From Bin55 sp965116055 (GTDB taxonomy: Bacteria > Pseudomonadota > Gammaproteobacteria > Pseudomonadales > Azotimanducaceae), in assembly GCA_965116055.1 (NCBI GenBank), contig OZ220466.1:2294001-2358000 (forward strand): a DNA stretch of 64,000 nt, written 5' to 3'. Below the pieces are notes generated by a model. That model had not been told where the DNA came from. It saw only the letters and a program-made list of their open reading frames with translations, and searched no databases. Made by a program: the position numbers and the translations under genes. This document shows, piece by piece, positions 17,881-27,396 of this stretch. Positions within the stretch are counted from its first letter, which is position 1; every line of letters starts with the position of its first letter.

Positions 17881-18995
17881 CAACCGCCTTTCAATTCATC
17901 TTCATCATCGCGCAAGACGCGCTCCAGTTGAGGATTCAGCAGCCTCCATTGCTTGCTTGTACGCTCAAGATCACCTTTTAGCTCAACCGGTGCCCGGTCC
18001 TTGTGGGCCTGAACCGCGCACTCGTAATCGGCTTGTTCCAGAATTGCCGCGATTGACCGCCATTGCCCGTCAATTTCGGTGCGGAGCCTGACCGTCCCGT
18101 CGGCATCGTCCTCTGAACGCTTCAAGATACGAACGAAACCAAGGAGACGTACATCGGGCTTCGGTGCGCGCTCCCGTAGGGAGTGAGCCGCCTCACGCAA
18201 CAGTGAAGCATCCGATCGTCCGAATCGGTAAACTGGCGGCATCTTCATCGGTCGTGTCCCTGCCCACGAGACGCTAATGTCCAGCTTCGGAAACGGCTCA
18301 ACGATCCTGACCAGCGCCTCGCACAGATTGGCACTCACTCCTTTGGCCACTACTTTTGCGAAGACACCACCATCACCGGAACTCGCCCGCTCCGCTGCCC
18401 ACCGCACTGCGGTCAACGCCTCGACAAGCCTTCCTGTCATCTGACGAATGAGAGGTGCGTTGGGGCCATACAGATCCTGGTCATCCAGATCCTTGAACAA
18501 CGACAAGGACGGTGATATGGTCGGCGTTAGCAAGGTCACGACAAAACTGCCTTGGTCTGTCTGCCCAAGCCGCATCTGCCTCAACAAGTCTACCGCTTTC
18601 TCATTTGCGCCAGTGCGGTACACTGGTCGTGAGTCGTAAAGCGAGCACGCCACCGACAGCACCATGTCGCAGACGCCTTCAATCAGCTTCGCGCCGTCGT
18701 CCAGTCCTAGACTACCGTCGTCACTCTCCGCCACTCGAATACGAATCACGTCGCGGTCCGATATCGTCAGTGCGCGGTAAACGGTCAATTCATCTTGGCC
18801 AGCAACTTGCGCGAAAATCTTGATCAACGCTGCCACCGCACTCGCATAGTCTCCAAGGCGTTGCGTCAGCGGTACGACGATCTCCGGCAGTGAATCACCT
18901 TCATAGATATCCGAGTGCTCGCGATACGAATTGCAGCGGCGCCAACCCGCGATGCGAGCATAGGAGGACAGCGCAGCCGGCGAAACCGCCCGCAA
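17880..18995 (-). CDS. Conserved hypothetical protein of the defence island
   Basis: 371 residues; I do not recognise a named family. There is no signal peptide or membrane segment. The C-terminal 100 residues hold a compact mixed region (LLGFVRILKRSEDDADG, then DGQWRSIAAILEQADYECA and a LKGDLERTSKQWRLLNP tail) that looks like a small beta-barrel or OB-like domain, by impression only. No ATG is available in frame. The listed start is TTG at 18995, but in-frame sequence upstream (DVSQHLRPGA) reads as part of the protein, so the true start may have been lost by a small mutation. It lies just downstream of a DUF4365 relic, which probably formed a pair with it. Confidence 0.6.
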   Translation of the reverse strand: MRAVSPAALSSYARIAGWRRCNSYREHSDIYEGDSLPEIVVPLTQRLGDYASAVAALIKIFAQVAGQDELTVYRALTISDRDVIRIRVAESDDGSLGLDDGAKLIEGVCDMVLSVACSLYDSRPVYRTGANEKAVDLLRQMRLGQTDQGSFVVTLLTPTISPSLSLFKDLDDQDLYGPNAPLIRQMTGRLVEALTAVRWAAERASSGDGGVFAKVVAKGVSANLCEALVRIVEPFPKLDISVSWAGTRPMKMPPVYRFGRSDASLLREAAHSLRERAPKPDVRLLGFVRILKRSEDDADGTVRLRTEIDGQWRSIAAILEQADYECAVQAHKDRAPVELKGDLERTSKQWRLLNPQLERVLRDDEDELKGG

Positions 18996-19023
18996 AGCCC
19001 CCGGTCGTAAATGCTGACTTACA

Positions 19024-19467
19024 TCAAAGTTCTCCTACCCTGGATCGCTCCATTAGCTCTCGTAGGGTCTCAACATCAAGTGTATTTTTTCAGGGATGTA
19101 AACGGTAACGGTATTCTGACCAGTGATTTCATCATAGCCCCGTTGCAGGCTTAGCCAGTAGGCGCGCGCCGCAGGACGAGATTCTCCTCGGTCACGGTCA
19201 ACCAGCATATCTCGCCCTTTGGAAGTCCCGGCACTATGAGCAGCCGCGGTGTCTGCGTCTCTATGCGAAGGTCGTCGTAGTTCTCCATAGACAAGCTAAA
19301 TGGTAAAGTGCCGTCCGTTTCGCGGTGCGCCAAGTCGAAAAGAACGAGACAGTTACCTTGAACACAACGCTGATCTCAAACAGGCGATAGATGCCATGAT
19401 TGACATCAGACTTCCACACCACCACGGAGGAACAAGCCGGAAGCAACTTGTAGTTCCGTAGAGGCAA
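19024..19467 (-). pseudogene. DUF4365-domain protein, frameshifted remnant
   Basis: Pieces of one DUF4365 C-terminal half can be read by changing frame. FDLAHRETDGTLPFSLSM and then TPRLLIVPGLPKGEICWL sit in one frame. AYWLSLQRGYDEITGQNTVT sits in the next, and TLDVETLRELMERSR in a third. These match the family pattern F-x-L..Y..L, W..TEE.LVLRR, AYWLSL, TVTVYIP, L..LM. At least two frameshifts are needed and the N-terminal half is missing. DUF4365 proteins often sit in defence or mobile loci and may be nucleases. Confidence 0.5.
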
Positions 19468-19549
19468 ACCGCTTGCCAGATGGAGACCAACATCATACCT
19501 AAATCATCCAATGCTTCCTGTCAAGCATCATCATGGTGCTGCCACTGTT

Positions 19550-22500
19550 TTACGCATTATCCGCCCATCCTGCGGATAGTGCTTCCGCTTGTTCAAGCAC
19601 GGTGCGGGTTGCCTTTTCCTGCTTATCGGGTGGATAACCGTGAACGCGCAAGACGCGCTTCACCAGCCGGCGAAGGTTGGCGCGGACATTTTCGCGCAAT
19701 GTCCAGTCGATAGTGACGTTTCCACGCACGGTCTCAACCAGTTCGCGAGCGATACCGCAAAGCGACTCGTCACCGAGCACCCGGACCGCGCTGTCGTTGG
19801 TCTCCAGCGCATCATAGAAGGCAAGCTCGTCCTCCGAAAGCCCCAGTTTCTCCCCGCGGGCATTCGCCTCCCGAAGCTCGCGGGCAAGCTGGATCAACTC
19901 CTCAATCACCTGTGCGGCCTCAACGGCGCGGTTGCGGTAGCGGCGCAAGGTCTGCTCCAGCATCTCGGCGAAGGATCGTCCCTGGACGACATTCTTCCGC
20001 CGACGCACGGCGAGTTCGCCTCTCAGCAGTTTCTGCAGCAGTTCGACCGCGAGATTGCGCTGGGGCATGCTCCGCACTTCGGCCAGGAAATCTTCGGACA
20101 AGATTGAGATATCGGGTTTATCCAGCCCAGCAGCGGCGAAGATATCCAGAACCCCCTCCGACGCCACCGATCGGGAGACGATCTGTCGGACGGCATGGTC
20201 AAGGTCTTCTCCTAGCCGTGCGCTCCCCTTGTCTCGCTTGGCCAGCACTGTCTGCACGGTCTGGAAGAATGCCACCTCGTCACGGATGCGGATCGCGTCC
20301 TCATGCGGCACGGCAAGGGCAAAAGTTCGGGACAATTCGCGCACCGCTTGCAGGTAGCGCTCCTTGCCGTCCTCCTGGGCCAGGATGTGTTCCTGGGCTG
20401 CTGGCAGCAGGGACACGCGCTCCGCCGCCGTACCGTCAATCCATCTCGCGTAGTCGAAGCCATAGAACAGGCCGCGACAGACCTCGTATTTCTCCCGCAT
20501 CGCGGCTACCGCTTCGGACTGGTCAAGTGCGTTCTTTCCCGTACCTCCGCTCTCGGTATATGTAGCCACTGCCCGCTTGAGTTCGTGCGCTAGGCCGAGA
20601 TAATCGACTACCAGTCCGCCCGGCTTGTCCCGGAACACCCGGTTGACGCGGGCGATTGCCTGCATCAGCCTGTGATCGCGCATCGGCTTGTCAATGTACA
20701 TCGTGTGCAGACTCGGCGCATCAAAGCCAGTCAGCCACATGTCGCGCACCAGCACCACGCGGAGCTGGTCGTCAGGATCTCGAAATCGTTTGGCCAGCGC
20801 CTCGCGGCGCGACTTGTTGCGGATATGCGGCTGCCAGTCGGGCGGATCGGAAGCGGCGCCGGTCATCACCACTTTGATCTGGCCGAGCGTGTCATCTTCA
20901 TTGTGCCATGTCGGCCGCCACTGCACGAGTTCGCGGTAAAGGTCAATGCAGATGCGCCGGCTCATGCACACGACCATCGCCTTGCCGTCCATTGCCTCAA
21001 GGCGTTTCTCGAAGTGATCAACGATGTCCCGGGCGACCTGTGCGATGCGCTTTTCTGCTCCAACGATAGCCTCAAGCTGTGCCCACTTGGTCTTGACTCT
21101 CTCCTTGCGGTCGAGTTCTTCGCCTTCAGTTACCTCCTCGAATTTTGGATCGATATTGGGCTTTTCGCGCTCGTCAAGCGCGAGTTTTGCGAGCCGGCCC
21201 TCGTAGTAGATCTGCACCGTCGAGCCATCTTCGACCGCGCGTTGGATATCGTATACGCTGATATATTCACCGAACACAGCGCGTGTGTTAGCATCTTCAA
21301 GCTCGATAGGCGTACCGGTAAAGCCGACGAACGAAGCGTTCGGCAGGGCATCGCGCAAGTGCCGGGCGAAACCGTCAATGAAGTCATACTGGCTGCGATG
21401 CGCCTCGTCAGCGATCACCACGATATTGCGGCGATCCGACAACAGCGGGTGTCGGTCGCCCTTCACCTCGGGAAAAAACTTCTGGATAGTGGTGAACACC
21501 ACGCCGCCTTGTTCAACCGCGAGCCGGGTCCGAAGGTCAGTACGGCTAGTCGCTTGCACCGGTGGCTGGCGCAACAGATCGCTGCACCGAGCGAAGGTCG
21601 CAAAAAGCTGGTCGTCAAGATCGTTGCGGTCGGTCAGGACCACGACCGTCGGGTTGGCCATCGCCGGCTCGCGGACGATCCGCCCGGCATAGAAGGCCAT
21701 GGTCAGGCTCTTGCCCGATCCCTGCGTGTGCCAGACTACGCCGATCCGCCGGTCGCCAAGCTTGCCACCCGGCTTATGGCCGGAGTCGTAGCGATCCAGC
21801 GGCTCGCGATCGCTTGAAACCTGCTGCGCCTCGGCTGCCCGCAACGTTTCAGTAACCGCCGTTTCGACAGCATGGAACTGATGATAGCCCGCCATCTTCT
21901 TGGCGAGCGTGCCACCACCGTCATCCTCGAACACAATATAGTCGTGAAAAAGGGCAAGAAAGCGACGCTTTTCGAACGCTCCCTCAATCACTACCTGGAG
22001 CTGGGGCAGAGATACCGGAGCCAGATCTTCGCCGGAAATAGTTCTCCATGGTTTGAACCACTCCAGTCCGGCTGTTAGCGTGCCGATCCGAGCCTCCACC
22101 CCGTCCGAGACGACGAGCGTCGCGTTGAACGCGAACAGTGATGGAATCTCGGCCTTGTAAGTTTGGAGTTGCTGCCACGCCGTTCGGATCGTTGCGTTCT
22201 CGTCCGTTGGATTTTTGAGTTCAATGACGCCGAGGGGCAAGCCGTTGACGAACAGCACGATGTCCGGCCGGCGCTCATGCTTATTCTCGACCACCGTGAA
22301 CTGGTTGACCACCAGCCAGTCATTGTTGTCAGGATCATCAAAATCAATGACACGCACCTGTGCACCCCGGGTTGCGCCGTCCGCATTGTGGTACTCAACG
22401 TTAACGCCCTCAATAGCCATCCGGTGGAAGGCACGGTTGCGGGTTTCCAGCGTCGTGCCTTCTGCCCGGGTTAGCTTGCGGAAAGCGTCCTCCAGCGCTT

Positions 22501-22690
22501 CTGCCGGAAGGTCGGGATTGAGACGGTCAAGGGCGCCGCGCACCACCGAAGAAAAGATTGTGTCCGCATAACTCTCCCGGAGCATCTGCGGACCGGGCGG
22601 CATGTCAGGGCCTCCAACCACGTCATAGCCAAGCTCTCGGAACCATTCGAGCGCAGCATGTTCCACAACCGATTCGGACAAGTAGGGCAT
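19550..22690 (-). CDS. hsdR: Type I restriction enzyme, R subunit
   Basis: About 1046 residues, normal for HsdR. It is the motor and nuclease of a type I restriction complex. The N-terminal PD-(D/E)XK nuclease is visible as RPDIVLFVNGLPLGVIELKN (about 165-185). Walker A of the SF2 translocase is WHTQGSGKS (about 320); the DEAH box is IADEAHRSQYDF; motif III is VGFTGTPIE; and motif VI is QAIARVNR. A C-terminal helical region binds the core enzyme. The start at 22690 (PYLSESVVEHAALEWF) matches family N termini and lies 8 bp after the DUF4276 gene. Its HsdM and HsdS partners are about 10 kb upstream on the same strand, separated by other defence genes and insertion sequences. Confidence 0.95.
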   Translation of the reverse strand: MPYLSESVVEHAALEWFRELGYDVVGGPDMPPGPQMLRESYADTIFSSVVRGALDRLNPDLPAEALEDAFRKLTRAEGTTLETRNRAFHRMAIEGVNVEYHNADGATRGAQVRVIDFDDPDNNDWLVVNQFTVVENKHERRPDIVLFVNGLPLGVIELKNPTDENATIRTAWQQLQTYKAEIPSLFAFNATLVVSDGVEARIGTLTAGLEWFKPWRTISGEDLAPVSLPQLQVVIEGAFEKRRFLALFHDYIVFEDDGGGTLAKKMAGYHQFHAVETAVTETLRAAEAQQVSSDREPLDRYDSGHKPGGKLGDRRIGVVWHTQGSGKSLTMAFYAGRIVREPAMANPTVVVLTDRNDLDDQLFATFARCSDLLRQPPVQATSRTDLRTRLAVEQGGVVFTTIQKFFPEVKGDRHPLLSDRRNIVVIADEAHRSQYDFIDGFARHLRDALPNASFVGFTGTPIELEDANTRAVFGEYISVYDIQRAVEDGSTVQIYYEGRLAKLALDEREKPNIDPKFEEVTEGEELDRKERVKTKWAQLEAIVGAEKRIAQVARDIVDHFEKRLEAMDGKAMVVCMSRRICIDLYRELVQWRPTWHNEDDTLGQIKVVMTGAASDPPDWQPHIRNKSRREALAKRFRDPDDQLRVVLVRDMWLTGFDAPSLHTMYIDKPMRDHRLMQAIARVNRVFRDKPGGLVVDYLGLAHELKRAVATYTESGGTGKNALDQSEAVAAMREKYEVCRGLFYGFDYARWIDGTAAERVSLLPAAQEHILAQEDGKERYLQAVRELSRTFALAVPHEDAIRIRDEVAFFQTVQTVLAKRDKGSARLGEDLDHAVRQIVSRSVASEGVLDIFAAAGLDKPDISILSEDFLAEVRSMPQRNLAVELLQKLLRGELAVRRRKNVVQGRSFAEMLEQTLRRYRNRAVEAAQVIEELIQLARELREANARGEKLGLSEDELAFYDALETNDSAVRVLGDESLCGIARELVETVRGNVTIDWTLRENVRANLRRLVKRVLRVHGYPPDKQEKATRTVLEQAEALSAGWADNA

Positions 22691-22698
22691 GCTCAGTT

Positions 22699-23382
22699 TC
22701 AGGGTTGCAAAGGAGGAAGTCTTTCCACGCGCGCCAACCAGCCCCCAAAATGACTGCACTCGGCGCGCATGCGATCAATACCAATACGGGCCGATACAGC
22801 ATTCCCATGGCGCACCTTGTTGTAACGTGGACGGAGCAGATTCCGCAAACGGGCCGAAGGATGGGTTTTTGAGCCATCATTGATGTGCTCGGGGGTGGTA
22901 GCAAACTGCCGCGCTTCTTCAAGTTGACCTGCGTACTTTCGCCACGCCGGCTCCACCTGTGCGAACTTCCCTGGATTCGAGAACAGCAGAGCCTCGAATT
23001 CATGGGGCTGGATGTGAGGCAAGAACCGGTCGGGGCGACATTTGGCAACATCAATAACGGCTGTATGGAACTCCCTCTGGATAGCAATGGCCTGCTCTAT
23101 AGGGTCAATTTCCCGCGCTGTTCCTGCTCTTCCCGGAAAGTCCGGACGCAAACCATACAGGTCGAAGAAGGTCGTGACGTAGGTGTCCTTACGTTCCCGA
23201 AGTGTGTTTCGGAGAAATCGCAATACCCGTTGCCCAGTGAGAGCACCGCCCTTCGAATGCTGCGATGTGGCAATAAGCCTTGGGTAAAGGAACATGTTTC
23301 TGTCTAGAAGTGCTGGCGCCAAAACATCATTGATGAAAACCTCTTCGGTTTGGCCCTCGCAAACGACGATGACTTCCTTCAT
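22699..23382 (-). CDS. DUF4276 (TOPRIM-like) protein, partner of the adjacent ATPase
   Basis: 227 residues. It opens with VIVVCEGQTEEVFINDVL, a TOPRIM-like Glu motif. HEFEALLFSNPGKF near residue 130 is typical of DUF4276/RloB-like effectors, which are predicted nucleases. Its ATG overlaps the stop of the AAA ATPase by 4 bp (ATGA), and hsdR follows 8 bp later, so all three are translated from one mRNA. An ATPase plus DUF4276 pair is the composition of the AbiL abortive-infection system, and related genes are known near hsd loci. I infer a sensor-ATPase/effector pair; the target is unknown. Confidence 0.8.
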   Translation of the reverse strand: MKEVIVVCEGQTEEVFINDVLAPALLDRNMFLYPRLIATSQHSKGGALTGQRVLRFLRNTLRERKDTYVTTFFDLYGLRPDFPGRAGTAREIDPIEQAIAIQREFHTAVIDVAKCRPDRFLPHIQPHEFEALLFSNPGKFAQVEPAWRKYAGQLEEARQFATTPEHINDGSKTHPSARLRNLLRPRYNKVRHGNAVSARIGIDRMRAECSHFGGWLARVERLPPLQP

Positions 23383-24476
23383 CGCTTGGGCCTGCCGCCG
23401 AATATGTTCATCTTCCAGATTTCACCCAGCCTGTATTCTTCCATCCACTCTCTCAAGTCCTCCCCATCAAGTCTGGTGAAGGTGGATGCGCCTTCGTACC
23501 GATTCACTACAACGACATCTTCCGGCTCAAACTCACTGAGGAGATCCGGGGACTGAGTCGATGCGATGACCTGTCTTGAATCGCTGGCATGCTGGAGCAT
23601 CTCGGCCAAAAGGGTGAGTGCAGCAGGATGCAGACCCAGTTCTGGCTCGTCAATGAGTATCAACTCGGGTTGTAACTCAACGGGCTGCAGGAGAAGAGTG
23701 GACAGGCAGATAAAGCGAAGCGTGCCGTCCGACAACTGGCCTGGACCGAGAACAGTGTCCGGATCACCTGCGTGGAACCACTCGAGCTCGATCCGGTCGT
23801 CGAAATTCATCTCCTTGCGATACACGAAGTCCCCAAAGAAAGGGGCCACCAGTCGTATCACATGGACGATTTGTCGATAGTGGCCGGGATAATGCTCGCG
23901 CAGGCGCCGCAGAAACGCGCCCAAGTTGCCGCCATCGGGTTTAAGACGGAGATTGTCGCGCAACCCGTGTGCCTGGCGCACAGGTGCAGTCGCACCGGTG
24001 TCATGGAAATGGTACACGCGCCAACCAGCGATGGCTTTCCGCACATAAAGCGCAAACGTGTCCAATCCTGCCTCGTCGGCATCCTTCAGTCTGGATTCTG
24101 CGTGGCCACTGCCCAGAGAATGGCTATGTATCTGCAAGTCCGGGGACTGAAAACATGTTGTCTCATTTTCGAACACAAGCCGGCCCCCGGCGAGCACCAG
24201 CGAAAAGTAGTACGCGTTAACACCGAATTCGAATGTGACCTCAATTCTTTCAGTCTGCTTGCAACCCCCGAACAGTAAAAAATCCGGACCGCCCTGCTTT
24301 GCTACAAAGACTTGAAAGTGCCCGGAAGCCATACTCGAGAGCATGCGGAACAAGTCGATGAAGTTCGTCTTGCCGGCACCATTCGGACCGATCAGAACAT
24401 TAAGGGACTGGGGCTCGAAGTCGGCAAGCCTGATTGACTTGAAACCGTGGATTTCCAGACGATCCAAAGGACGCAT
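23379..24476 (-). CDS. AAA ATPase (RecF/OLD-like, AAA_21), sensor of a two-gene defence pair
   Basis: 365 residues. ABC-type ATPase head without long coiled coil: Walker A LIGPNGAGKTNFID (about 28-41), signature LSDGTLRF near 260, Walker B LILIDEPELGLHP near 285, and a switch region ASTQSPDLLSEF. This is the usual plan of OLD-family and AbiLi ATPases that work with a TOPRIM-like partner. It overlaps the DUF4276 gene by 4 bp. A 244-bp gap with a decayed small gene separates it from rloC upstream. Confidence 0.85.
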   Translation of the reverse strand: MRPLDRLEIHGFKSIRLADFEPQSLNVLIGPNGAGKTNFIDLFRMLSSMASGHFQVFVAKQGGPDFLLFGGCKQTERIEVTFEFGVNAYYFSLVLAGGRLVFENETTCFQSPDLQIHSHSLGSGHAESRLKDADEAGLDTFALYVRKAIAGWRVYHFHDTGATAPVRQAHGLRDNLRLKPDGGNLGAFLRRLREHYPGHYRQIVHVIRLVAPFFGDFVYRKEMNFDDRIELEWFHAGDPDTVLGPGQLSDGTLRFICLSTLLLQPVELQPELILIDEPELGLHPAALTLLAEMLQHASDSRQVIASTQSPDLLSEFEPEDVVVVNRYEGASTFTRLDGEDLREWMEEYRLGEIWKMNIFGGRPKR

Positions 24477-24720
24477 GTGCTATCTTCCAGATTTCGAACA
24501 GAAGACGCGGTTTTGCCCTTGGGAGAAATGTCCACCCCTACGCTCTGAAACGTCCGGAACAGCCCAGCGTGTTATGAACCAATGTGCGTTGTTTGTCTTG
24601 ATCATGTCGCCAACTCAGCTTATTCGGCCCGTAATCCGTCAATGTCGTATGTTTTCTTCAGACGAAGGCCCGCGTTATCGGTTGACGTGTCGAACGCCTC
24701 ACCATCCACCGTTGCGCCAG

Positions 24721-24946
24721 CTAGACGGTCGCACCTTCACACTTCACAACCACATCTTCACACGCGTTCGCTGTGTACGCCTCGTAGACGAGCACTTCAT
24801 TGCCAAGATTCGGAAGTACACCGTACCAGTCATCGGACAATCTCAACCTAGGTCGCACCGCAAACAACTGCCCATGCATCAAGAATTGCGACCCATTGCA
24901 AAGTGTTTTCTTCAACATCCAACTTGGCGAACCGTCCTGTACTCAT
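24721..24946 (-). pseudogene. Small frameshifted gene immediately after rloC
   Basis: ATG at 24944-24946, 2 bp after the rloC stop, opens MSTGRFAKLDVEENTLQWVA and continues about 32 codons to VVCGAT before a stop. A second frame then carries LRLSDDWYGVLPNLGNEVLV and ends at TAG 24721. Together they look like one protein of about 70 residues split by a frameshift. No family is recognised. Its position suggests an accessory or immunity role for rloC, but that is a guess. Confidence 0.4.
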
Positions 24947-24947
24947 A

Positions 24948-27263
24948 TCATCCTGTTTCACCTTGGGATTCACAAAGCTGCACCATGGCCGAATAGTGTT
25001 TTCCATCTTCCGACCTGATCATCTCCAGCAGATCATTGAGAACGCCTGAGGCTTCGGCGAGTTCCGTCAGGTCGTGCTCCTGTTCGCCTACAACGGTACT
25101 GTGCGAGTGCGTGTGTAGAAACCGGCTTATCCGTCTCTTCTTCACTTCGTCGAATTCGACTTTATCCAGCTTTTCCTTCAGTCGTATCAATGGGGTATCC
25201 GCCGGCAGACGAAATGCGAGAAAGGTTTCCAACACTCGCCTGGCGATGTTCGGAAGAATGTAGTTCTTTTCCAAACTTTGAGACGCTGATGAATTTGACG
25301 CTTGGTAAACTCTACTGAACAAGTAGTGATATTCCGATTCGTAGTTCTTGAGCAACGGGTCAAGTAATCGAATGGTACTGCTCCGCACGCTGTCCTCCGA
25401 CGAAGGTTCAAGCATAAAGAAGCCAGCATGATGTTTTTCGTAATGAAACCAACTGCGAACCTGTCGGAAGAACGAGAAGTTGTGAGTTAAGACAAACAGT
25501 TGACCTGCATTTTTCGTACGCTCATGAATAAAGCTGAAGGCAAGAAACAACGCATTGGCATCAAGGCTCGACACCGGGTCATCAAGCACGACGATACCAT
25601 CCTTAAGCTCGAAGTTCTTGTCTTGTAGAGACTTCAGAAAATACAAGAGCGCGATAGCAGTAGTTTCACCCTCACTCAAAGAGTCGTCACTCATAGAACC
25701 AGCCGGTTCCCTACCTCGTGTGATTGCGTAACCTGTTTCCTTAATCTCCACTCGTAGCTCACCATGCCCGAGATACTTTTGGAGATCTTCGTTCAATTCC
25801 TCGGCGGGCCGACGATGACCTCTAATCTCATGTTCCAGATTCTTGATTTCAGCTTCAAGGTGGTCAATTCGTTTGTTCCGCTTTTCTAAAGCCTTCTGCA
25901 CAGCATCTTTAGTATCTCTCAGTTTGACGAAGTTGTCGGATTCTCCATCTCCGGTCAGATCCTTTGCAACCATACTGTCTGCCAGCTGCTTACGTACCGT
26001 ATTAAGTCGTGTTTGAAAGTTATTGGAGACACGATTATGCCCCTGAATCACCGCATTGAGATTCTCGACTGCTCCCACTTTCACTGGCGGTGCATCAATA
26101 TCCAGTTTGGTCGACTCAAAAAATTTGCTCTTCTTGTCCTTCAAAACTTTCGTCGCGTCATCCAGGAATTCCTTAAGCCGTTGTAGCCCATCGGTAAGTT
26201 GCGTTTTCGTGGTCCGAAACCTGTCGTGGTATTCACTGTACAATTTTTCCTCGTCCATCAACTTAACTTTGGATACAAATTCTTCCAACTGATTTTTCGT
26301 TTCATTCAGCTTGCCAATTTCCGAGTCTATTTCCGTAGTAAGATGCTCATACTGATCATTGAAATGATCATGCAACGCAGCAAGTCTACGCTCCGGCAAA
26401 AGCTGTTTACAAAATTGGCATTGTTTGGTATTTCGATCCTCGTGTAACCTCAGTCCCTGCAAAATCCAGTCAGCGAGCTCGGTGTCATTTTTCAGGGCAT
26501 CAATGGCCGCTGACACAGCCGTTTTATGCAGGAGTTTTGATACGCGGCCTGTAATTGATTTGAGATCCGGTATCGCATAATCAAGTTCCTTTACTTCATC
26601 TTTCACTGTTTCTCGGTATTGAGAGAGCAGTTTTTCATGCTCAGTGTCGGTGAGGAGATGACTGGAACCACCCCCAAAAACCAGCATATTGGTTGCATTG
26701 TTCTGGAAATCTGATTTATCGTAGTTGTTATACGGGTTTTGATTACTTGTTTGACCAGTTAATCGAAGGGTATCCTTGATAAGCTTTGCCTGGTTGATGC
26801 AGAACTGCTCGAAGGTTTTATCAGATTTCCTGAAAGCTTTTTCGTCAAGAGCTAATTGCGACCGAGCAGTTGCAAGTTGTTTCTGCAGTCCTTCCACTTC
26901 CTTTTGTTTCCTGACACTCTCCTCACCTAAAACAAAAAAGATGTGCTGCATCCCACTCTCAGTAGGAAACACATTTTGTTTGATAAAGTCGCGGTTGAAG
27001 ACGCGGATCTGGAAGTTCGACTGTGGGAACTCTTCTCCTTTTATATCGTTGTCGCCAATGTGTAGAGTGACCTCTCCTGTCTTTGGCTGCTCACGATTCT
27101 CCAGATTGCGAAATATCCGGCTCAGTATCGTTTTGCCGGTTCCGTTCCAGCCGTAAATCAGGTTGTACCGATTGAATTTCTCCAAATCAGGTTTCCATAT
27201 GAAGTTGCGAAAAATGCCGTAATTACGTATATGTAGATGCGATATCCGAGTAACTTGCGTCAT
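24948..27263 (-). CDS. rloC: RloC-type anticodon nuclease (AAA_13 ATPase with zinc hook)
   Basis: 771 residues. Walker A IYGWNGTGKT is at 37-45. Two coiled-coil arms (about 115-165 and 300-495) flank a hook with CQFC at 282-285, the expected Zn2+-binding CxxC that separates RloC from its shorter relative PrrC. ABC signature SLSEGETTA is at 528-536 and Walker B IVVLDDPVSSLD at 557-568. The C-terminal nuclease domain holds R675-x3-E679 (NIARRVLETF) and a His cluster at 717-721, matching the Arg/Glu/His catalytic set known in PrrC. Known family members cut tRNA anticodons when DNA damage or phage disables the linked type I restriction enzyme. It is encoded within this hsd cluster, as in several bacteria. 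Confidence 0.88.
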   Translation of the reverse strand: MTQVTRISHLHIRNYGIFRNFIWKPDLEKFNRYNLIYGWNGTGKTILSRIFRNLENREQPKTGEVTLHIGDNDIKGEEFPQSNFQIRVFNRDFIKQNVFPTESGMQHIFFVLGEESVRKQKEVEGLQKQLATARSQLALDEKAFRKSDKTFEQFCINQAKLIKDTLRLTGQTSNQNPYNNYDKSDFQNNATNMLVFGGGSSHLLTDTEHEKLLSQYRETVKDEVKELDYAIPDLKSITGRVSKLLHKTAVSAAIDALKNDTELADWILQGLRLHEDRNTKQCQFCKQLLPERRLAALHDHFNDQYEHLTTEIDSEIGKLNETKNQLEEFVSKVKLMDEEKLYSEYHDRFRTTKTQLTDGLQRLKEFLDDATKVLKDKKSKFFESTKLDIDAPPVKVGAVENLNAVIQGHNRVSNNFQTRLNTVRKQLADSMVAKDLTGDGESDNFVKLRDTKDAVQKALEKRNKRIDHLEAEIKNLEHEIRGHRRPAEELNEDLQKYLGHGELRVEIKETGYAITRGREPAGSMSDDSLSEGETTAIALLYFLKSLQDKNFELKDGIVVLDDPVSSLDANALFLAFSFIHERTKNAGQLFVLTHNFSFFRQVRSWFHYEKHHAGFFMLEPSSEDSVRSSTIRLLDPLLKNYESEYHYLFSRVYQASNSSASQSLEKNYILPNIARRVLETFLAFRLPADTPLIRLKEKLDKVEFDEVKKRRISRFLHTHSHSTVVGEQEHDLTELAEASGVLNDLLEMIRSEDGKHYSAMVQLCESQGETG

Positions 27264-27396
27264 ACATCCTTCTCAATAAAGCATGTTAGTATTATGACAA
27301 CGCGCTAATGATGAATGCGAAGAAGATACATCCGAGACATATTACGTCGAGTTTCTCGCACCGCGAAAAAATGCGATAGCATCCTTTTAAGGTCAT

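Noticed and set aside
20672..21817. Long plus-strand frame opposite hsdR
   Set aside because: hsdR has all motor and nuclease motifs on the minus strand; the frame is an antisense shadow.
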